DNA of 64,000 nt from Leucobacter chromiisoli (lineage in GTDB: Bacteria; Actinomycetota; Actinomycetes; Actinomycetales; Microbacteriaceae), in NCBI RefSeq assembly GCF_016522505.1, contig NZ_JAEHOH010000009.1, positions 1 through 64,000 on the forward strand, written 5' to 3'. Both the position numbers and the translations under genes were made by a program. Below the pieces are notes generated by a model. That model saw nothing but the letters and a program-made list of their open reading frames with translations, was not told where the DNA came from and ran no database searches. Position 1 is the first letter of the stretch. The number at the start of each line of letters is the position of its first letter. Of this stretch, positions 60,499 to 64,000 are shown one piece after another.

Positions 60499-61145
60499 GT
60501 TCTTTTCTCCAATCGGCGGACGAGCAGCAGGGCGGGCACGGCGATCACGATGTAGATCAAACCGCAGATGGTGTAGGTCTCCAGGTACCGGAACGAGCTG
60601 TAGCCGATCTCCTGTGCGCGGCCCAGCAGCACGCCGAGGCCGATGGCCATGAGCACGGCGCTCTGCTGCAGCGCCATGATCAGGTAGTTCATCAGCGATG
60701 GCGAGGATCTCGGCACCGCGAGCGGCAGGATCACGCGCCGCCAGGCCTGGGCGGTCGTCAGATTGATCACGGCGCAGACCTCGATCAGGGTGGGGGAGAC
60801 GGTCTGCACTCCGGAGATGAAGGCGTCGGCCATGTACACGCTGTAGTAGAGGCAGAGCACGATGACGCCCGTCCAGAAGGCGTCGATCCTGACGCCCCAT
60901 TGCGGTAGCGCGTAGTAGACGAAGAAGAGCTGCACCAGGAACGGGGTGCCGCGCAGCAGCTTCGAGACGGTGCCTGAGCTTCTCGAAGCGAACGGATATG
61001 GCGAGAGCCGAGCGAGCGCGAGGAGCAGGCCGAGGACGATCGCGAGCACACCCCCTACCAGCGATACAACGAGCGTGAGCGGCAGGGCCTCCAGGATCTT
61101 CGGCAGGACCTCGACCGCGAATTCCCAGTCCCAGACGTCAGACAT
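60495..61145 (-). CDS. Polar amino-acid-type ABC importer, permease B
   Basis: A 216-residue HisMQ-type permease. Helices near 20-45 and onward; the conserved loop is LLRGTPFLVQLFFVYYALP and the EAA-like motif is INLTTAQAWRRVILPLAVP. Overlaps permease A by 8 bp. The family imports amino acids, opines, ectoine or betaine-like compounds. Confidence 0.92.
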   Translation of the reverse strand: MSDVWDWEFAVEVLPKILEALPLTLVVSLVGGVLAIVLGLLLALARLSPYPFASRSSGTVSKLLRGTPFLVQLFFVYYALPQWGVRIDAFWTGVIVLCLYYSVYMADAFISGVQTVSPTLIEVCAVINLTTAQAWRRVILPLAVPRSSPSLMNYLIMALQQSAVLMAIGLGVLLGRAQEIGYSSFRYLETYTICGLIYIVIAVPALLLVRRLEKRT

Positions 61146-61890
61146 GGGCGTAACCTCCTCCCGCAGTGACGTTCACCGGCATCGCCGCGCGGGCGAGGCG
61201 GGCCTCTCGAGCGCCGCGACTCCGTCTCGGAGGCTCTGCGACGCCGAGCCCCAGACTCCGTCCGATCAGGCGATAGCCGGCGGCCACGCCGCGCCCGAGC
61301 AGGAAGTAGACGATCACAGCGATCACGTAGAGCATCGCGGTGTGCCCCGTCTGCGCTCGCGCCACCCCGATCCAGTAGAGGAAGTCGGGCACCGCCACGA
61401 GGCTCACGACCGCCGTCCACTTGAAGACCTCGACCGAGAGCGCCGAGAGCGAGGGAAGGGCGCTCGTGATGACCTGCGGCAGCACGATCCGCCCCTCCCT
61501 CGTCCAGAAGCCCATGTTCAGCACGGCGCATGCGTCGAGCTGCTGTACCGGGATCCCTTTCGCCGCACCGCGCAGGATCTCCGAGGCGTAGGCCCCGCCG
61601 CTGATCCCGAGCACGATGAGGGCGCTCACCGCGCCGCTCAGCTCCGCGCCCGGGATGAAGAGGGGGAGCGCGTAGAAGACCCAGAACACGCCGACGACGG
61701 CGGAGCCGCTCCGGAGGAACTCGATCAGGAAGGCTATGGCTCCCCCGACGACGCGGTGCTGCGTGCGCAGGAGCAGGAACAGCGCGACGCCGGTGACGAG
61801 CATCGTCAGGATCGATGCCAGGCCCACCCACACCGTGACCCAGAGCCCCTGGAGAAACCCTGGGAGGAAGTGCCAGAGGTCCGAGAGCAT
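61138..61890 (-). CDS. Polar amino-acid-type ABC importer, permease A
   Basis: A 250-residue HisMQ-type permease. It contains FLRSGSAVVGVFWVFYALP and SGGAYASEILRGAAKGIPVQQ, the conserved loop before the coupling helix. The last 35 residues are basic and Arg-rich. Three nucleotides separate it from the binding-protein gene. Confidence 0.92.
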   Translation of the reverse strand: MLSDLWHFLPGFLQGLWVTVWVGLASILTMLVTGVALFLLLRTQHRVVGGAIAFLIEFLRSGSAVVGVFWVFYALPLFIPGAELSGAVSALIVLGISGGAYASEILRGAAKGIPVQQLDACAVLNMGFWTREGRIVLPQVITSALPSLSALSVEVFKWTAVVSLVAVPDFLYWIGVARAQTGHTAMLYVIAVIVYFLLGRGVAAGYRLIGRSLGLGVAEPPRRSRGAREARLARAAMPVNVTAGGGYAHV

Positions 61891-61893
61891 CAG

Positions 61894-62754
61894 CTATTCA
61901 CAGCCCTCGGCGAACGGGTCCAGCGAGGTGGCTTCCGTCAGTCCGGGATTCTCCTCGCCGAACCACTCCTCGAACATCTGCTCCAGGGAGCCGTCGGAGC
62001 GGAGCTTCTCCAGCTGCTCGTTGAACTTGTCGCGGAAGTCACGATCCTCCTCGCGGAACGCAACTGCGGTCGCCGAGACGGGCGCTCCCTCGACGAGGTT
62101 GTACTCGAGCTGGTCCGCGTAGGGCTTGAGCAGCCCGACGATGCCGATGTTGCCGAGGGCGAAGGCGTCGGCTCGCCCGCTGACGACGCTGTCGATGAGG
62201 CCGCTGGAGTCGGAGACCTTGACGAGTCGCTCGGCGGGGACGCCTTGCTCGAGCGCGTACTTCTCCTGGCTGGAGCCGGTGAGCACCGCGAGGTTCAGTC
62301 CGGACTCGGTGGAGAAGTCGTCGTAGGAGGAGATATCGTCGGGATTCCCCGTCGGGTAGACCAGCGCCTCCTGGAGCACCGTCAGCGGGTTCGAGAAGAG
62401 CACCGCCTCGCAACGCTCCGAGGTCACGGTCAGGCCCGTAGTCACCATCGACCAGCGGCTGGCCTGGAGGCCGGGGATAAAGGCCTCGAACTCGGCGACA
62501 GAGCCGTTGAGCTTCGTGATGCCGTACTCCTCGAGCGCGGCGAGAGTGACTTCCGGGACGTATCCCGTCACCTCCCCACTCGGCGTGAGGTTGCTGTCCG
62601 GCTCGAGCGAGGCGAGAGCGACATCGACCTCGCCGGTCTTCTGGGCCTTCTCGAAGGTGGAGAGGTCCGCGTCGGAACTCCCCGAGCACGCCGCGAGCGA
62701 CGTCGCCAATGCGACTGCGGCGATGGCCGCACCCGCTGTTCGCATGAGTTTCAT
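61894..62754 (-). CDS. Polar amino-acid-type ABC importer, binding lipoprotein
   Basis: A 286-residue family-3 solute-binding protein. Signal peptide with lipobox LAAC. Core motifs include GYVPEVTLAALEEYGIT, FSNPLTVLQEALVYPTG and FNEQLEKLRSDGSLEQMFEEWFG. The layout is like the ectoine or amino-acid binders. The ATG is preceded by AAAGGAAAC. It defines the substrate of the importer, which from context may be a zwitterionic acid that is then activated to a CoA thioester. Confidence 0.9.
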   Translation of the reverse strand: MKLMRTAGAAIAAVALATSLAACSGSSDADLSTFEKAQKTGEVDVALASLEPDSNLTPSGEVTGYVPEVTLAALEEYGITKLNGSVAEFEAFIPGLQASRWSMVTTGLTVTSERCEAVLFSNPLTVLQEALVYPTGNPDDISSYDDFSTESGLNLAVLTGSSQEKYALEQGVPAERLVKVSDSSGLIDSVVSGRADAFALGNIGIVGLLKPYADQLEYNLVEGAPVSATAVAFREEDRDFRDKFNEQLEKLRSDGSLEQMFEEWFGEENPGLTEATSLDPFAEGCE

Positions 62755-62793
62755 GATGTTTCCTTTCTCAGGTTTTCCGGCATGCGCAAGTGA

Positions 62794-63231
62794 TCAGGAG
62801 GCCTCGAGGTGACCGTGCTCCGCAGCGGTCATGGGGCGCGTCCTCCGGGTCGCGATATCCCAGACGACCACCCAGGATCGAGAGGTGAGGAGCACCTCCC
62901 CATCGGGAGAGGCGAGGGTCTCATCGAATCGCAGACTCTTGCGCCCGACATGGGTGAGCCGGACGGTGCAGTCGACATATCCCATCGCGAGGCTGATGGG
63001 GCGATGGTAGTCGGCTTCGACGCGCGCGATCACGTAGTCGGTGGTCTCTGCGTCGAAGCACCCTTCGAACCATCGCGCCCGCCCCTCGTCAACCAGGGAT
63101 AGTGCGACGGCGTGGTATACGTGGCCCTGCGAGTCGATGTCGAGCCAGCGCAGCGGGATCCGATGCGAGGCGGACTGGGGATCGGGATCCAGCAGCGTGC
63201 TTTCCTCCACGGGGACAGCCTGCTCGTTCAT
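62794..63231 (-). CDS. Hotdog-fold acyl-CoA thioesterase
   Basis: A 145-residue protein of the 4-hydroxybenzoyl-CoA thioesterase type. RWLDIDSQGHVYHAVALSLVDEGRARWF is the conserved active-site block (Asp in the first part). The ATG at 63231 overlaps the ligase stop by 4 bp, so they are translationally coupled. In carnitine-degradation clusters a like enzyme releases the acid from its CoA ester. Confidence 0.85.
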   Translation of the reverse strand: MNEQAVPVEESTLLDPDPQSASHRIPLRWLDIDSQGHVYHAVALSLVDEGRARWFEGCFDAETTDYVIARVEADYHRPISLAMGYVDCTVRLTHVGRKSLRFDETLASPDGEVLLTSRSWVVVWDIATRRTRPMTAAEHGHLEAS

Positions 63232-64000
63232 TGGGCGCCCTCCGCGTCGTAGACGCCCTCGACGTCGCGTGAGAGCGCCGACTTGCGCACGCGCTGCGTC
63301 GCACCCCGAGGGAAGTCCTCGACGAACTCCACGTATCTGGGCACCTGGTAGTAGGCGAGGCGCTCTCTGCACCACTCGAGTACGGCCTCCGGTCCGATGT
63401 CCGATCCGGGCTCCCGACGAATGAAGATCTTAATGTCTTCCTCGCCCATCTCCGAGGGCACGCCGATTACGGCGGCCTCGGTGATCTCCGGGTTCTGCTC
63501 GGCGACCCGCTCGACCTCCCATGCCGAGACGTTCTCTCCCCGTCTGCGGAGGCTATCGGTGACACGTCCCTGGAACCCGAAGTAGCCGTCCTCCAGCTCC
63601 ACGGCGAGATCACCCGTGCGCACCAGTCCGCCGCTGAGCACGCGCTCGCTCGCCTCGCCGTTCCGGAAGAACCCGGCCATCGTGAGCTTCTCGGCGTGCG
63701 GGCGCAGCACCAGCTCCCCGGGCGATCCCTGCGGAGCCCGGACTCCGGGCTGCGATTCCACCCAGGCCTCGAACTCGGGGATCGGCCGGCCCATCGACCC
63801 GACGGGGCCGTCGATGTTCAGCAGCGCGAAGTCGGCGCCCTCAGTCAGACCGTAGCCCTCGCGGACCTCGACTCCGAAGCGCTCCTCGAATCGGACCCAG
63901 CTGTCCTGCGGACAGGCCGCACCCCAGGCGATCTCAACCGGATTGTCAGCATCGTCGTCTCGCGGCTGCTGCTTCAAGAGCAGGTTCACGACCGCACCCA
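63228..64000 (-). CDS. Acyl-CoA ligase (AMP-forming), 3' part only
   Basis: The gene continues beyond the right edge of the window; the first part is missing. What is seen (about 257 residues) has GWGAACPQD-like IAWGAACPQDSW, REGYGLTEG (ATP/AMP motif), RTGDLAVELEDGYFGFQGR, SLRRRGENVSAWEVERV and a final KSALSR catalytic-lysine region. It is close to crotonobetaine/carnitine-CoA ligase (CaiC)-type enzymes. It activates an imported acid to CoA. First gene of the operon in transcription order that is visible here. Confidence 0.88.
   Translation of the reverse strand, partial: GAVVNLLLKQQPRDDDADNPVEIAWGAACPQDSWVRFEERFGVEVREGYGLTEGADFALLNIDGPVGSMGRPIPEFEAWVESQPGVRAPQGSPGELVLRPHAEKLTMAGFFRNGEASERVLSGGLVRTGDLAVELEDGYFGFQGRVTDSLRRRGENVSAWEVERVAEQNPEITEAAVIGVPSEMGEEDIKIFIRREPGSDIGPEAVLEWCRERLAYYQVPRYVEFVEDFPRGATQRVRKSALSRDVEGVYDAEGAQ

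Noticed and set aside
1-64000. CRISPR arrays, rRNA operons, riboswitches
   Set aside because: No regularly spaced repeat series, no rRNA-like sequence and no recognisable riboswitch core were found on reading the window.

Overview
The window is high-GC DNA from an actinobacterium, most likely a Microbacteriaceae member. The evidence is dense G/C-ending codons, many GTG starts, 1-8 bp gene overlaps and conjugation genes of the actinobacterial type. Species and genus cannot be fixed from sequence alone.

Region 1 (1-16.5 kb, almost all on the minus strand) is the transfer and maintenance backbone of an integrative/conjugative element. It encodes an ArdC-type antirestriction protein, a prim-pol replication protein, a DUF2637-like membrane protein, a ParB-like protein, and a mating-channel module: a VirB8-like protein, a lytic transglycosylase/M23 hydrolase, two tandem VirB2-sized membrane proteins, a TrbL/VirB6-like protein, an SCO6880-type membrane protein and a VirB4-type ATPase. 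An AraC regulator and a cytosine-5 methyltransferase split between frames follow. No integrase and no VirD4-type coupling protein is visible, so the element continues to the left of the window.

Region 2 (16.8-29.4 kb) is cargo, mainly for copper: a CopB-type P-type ATPase with a His-rich N-terminus, a YHS protein, an IS30 insertion lying between this pair and a CsoR-like operator, a DHA2 drug exporter with a divergent TetR regulator, a Tat/lipoprotein multicopper oxidase with an M23 peptidase and small membrane proteins, two divergent paralogous small membrane proteins, a DUF305 lipoprotein and a beta-propeller-like lipoprotein.

Region 3 (29.5-34.4 kb) holds the MobF relaxase-helicase, two small genes and a broken MarR remnant that may mark the edge of the element.

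Region 4 (34.5-55.3 kb) is the most unusual part. It is a catabolic locus with a FGGY sugar kinase, two complete ABC sugar importers, two amidase-signature enzymes, an iron-dependent dimethylformamidase homologue in which the small subunit is fused to the large one, two short-chain dehydrogenases, a zinc alcohol dehydrogenase, a TIM-barrel sugar isomerase/epimerase, a DeoR repressor and a divergent BtpA/inositol-phosphatase pair. The kinase gene and the deoR gene start immediately after nearly identical 31-bp promoter elements that lack a ribosome binding site, which suggests leaderless, co-regulated transcription. I infer a pathway that imports a carbohydrate-like molecule carrying an amide group, cleaves the amide, then oxidises, phosphorylates and isomerises the polyol or sugar.

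Region 5 (55.4-64 kb) carries a 53-residue membrane peptide, an FUSC-like membrane protein, an ABC-2 exporter pair, a TetR regulator, and a minus-strand operon with a polar amino-acid-type importer, a hotdog thioesterase and an acyl-CoA ligase that runs off the window. That combination is reminiscent of carnitine/betaine-type uptake and CoA activation.
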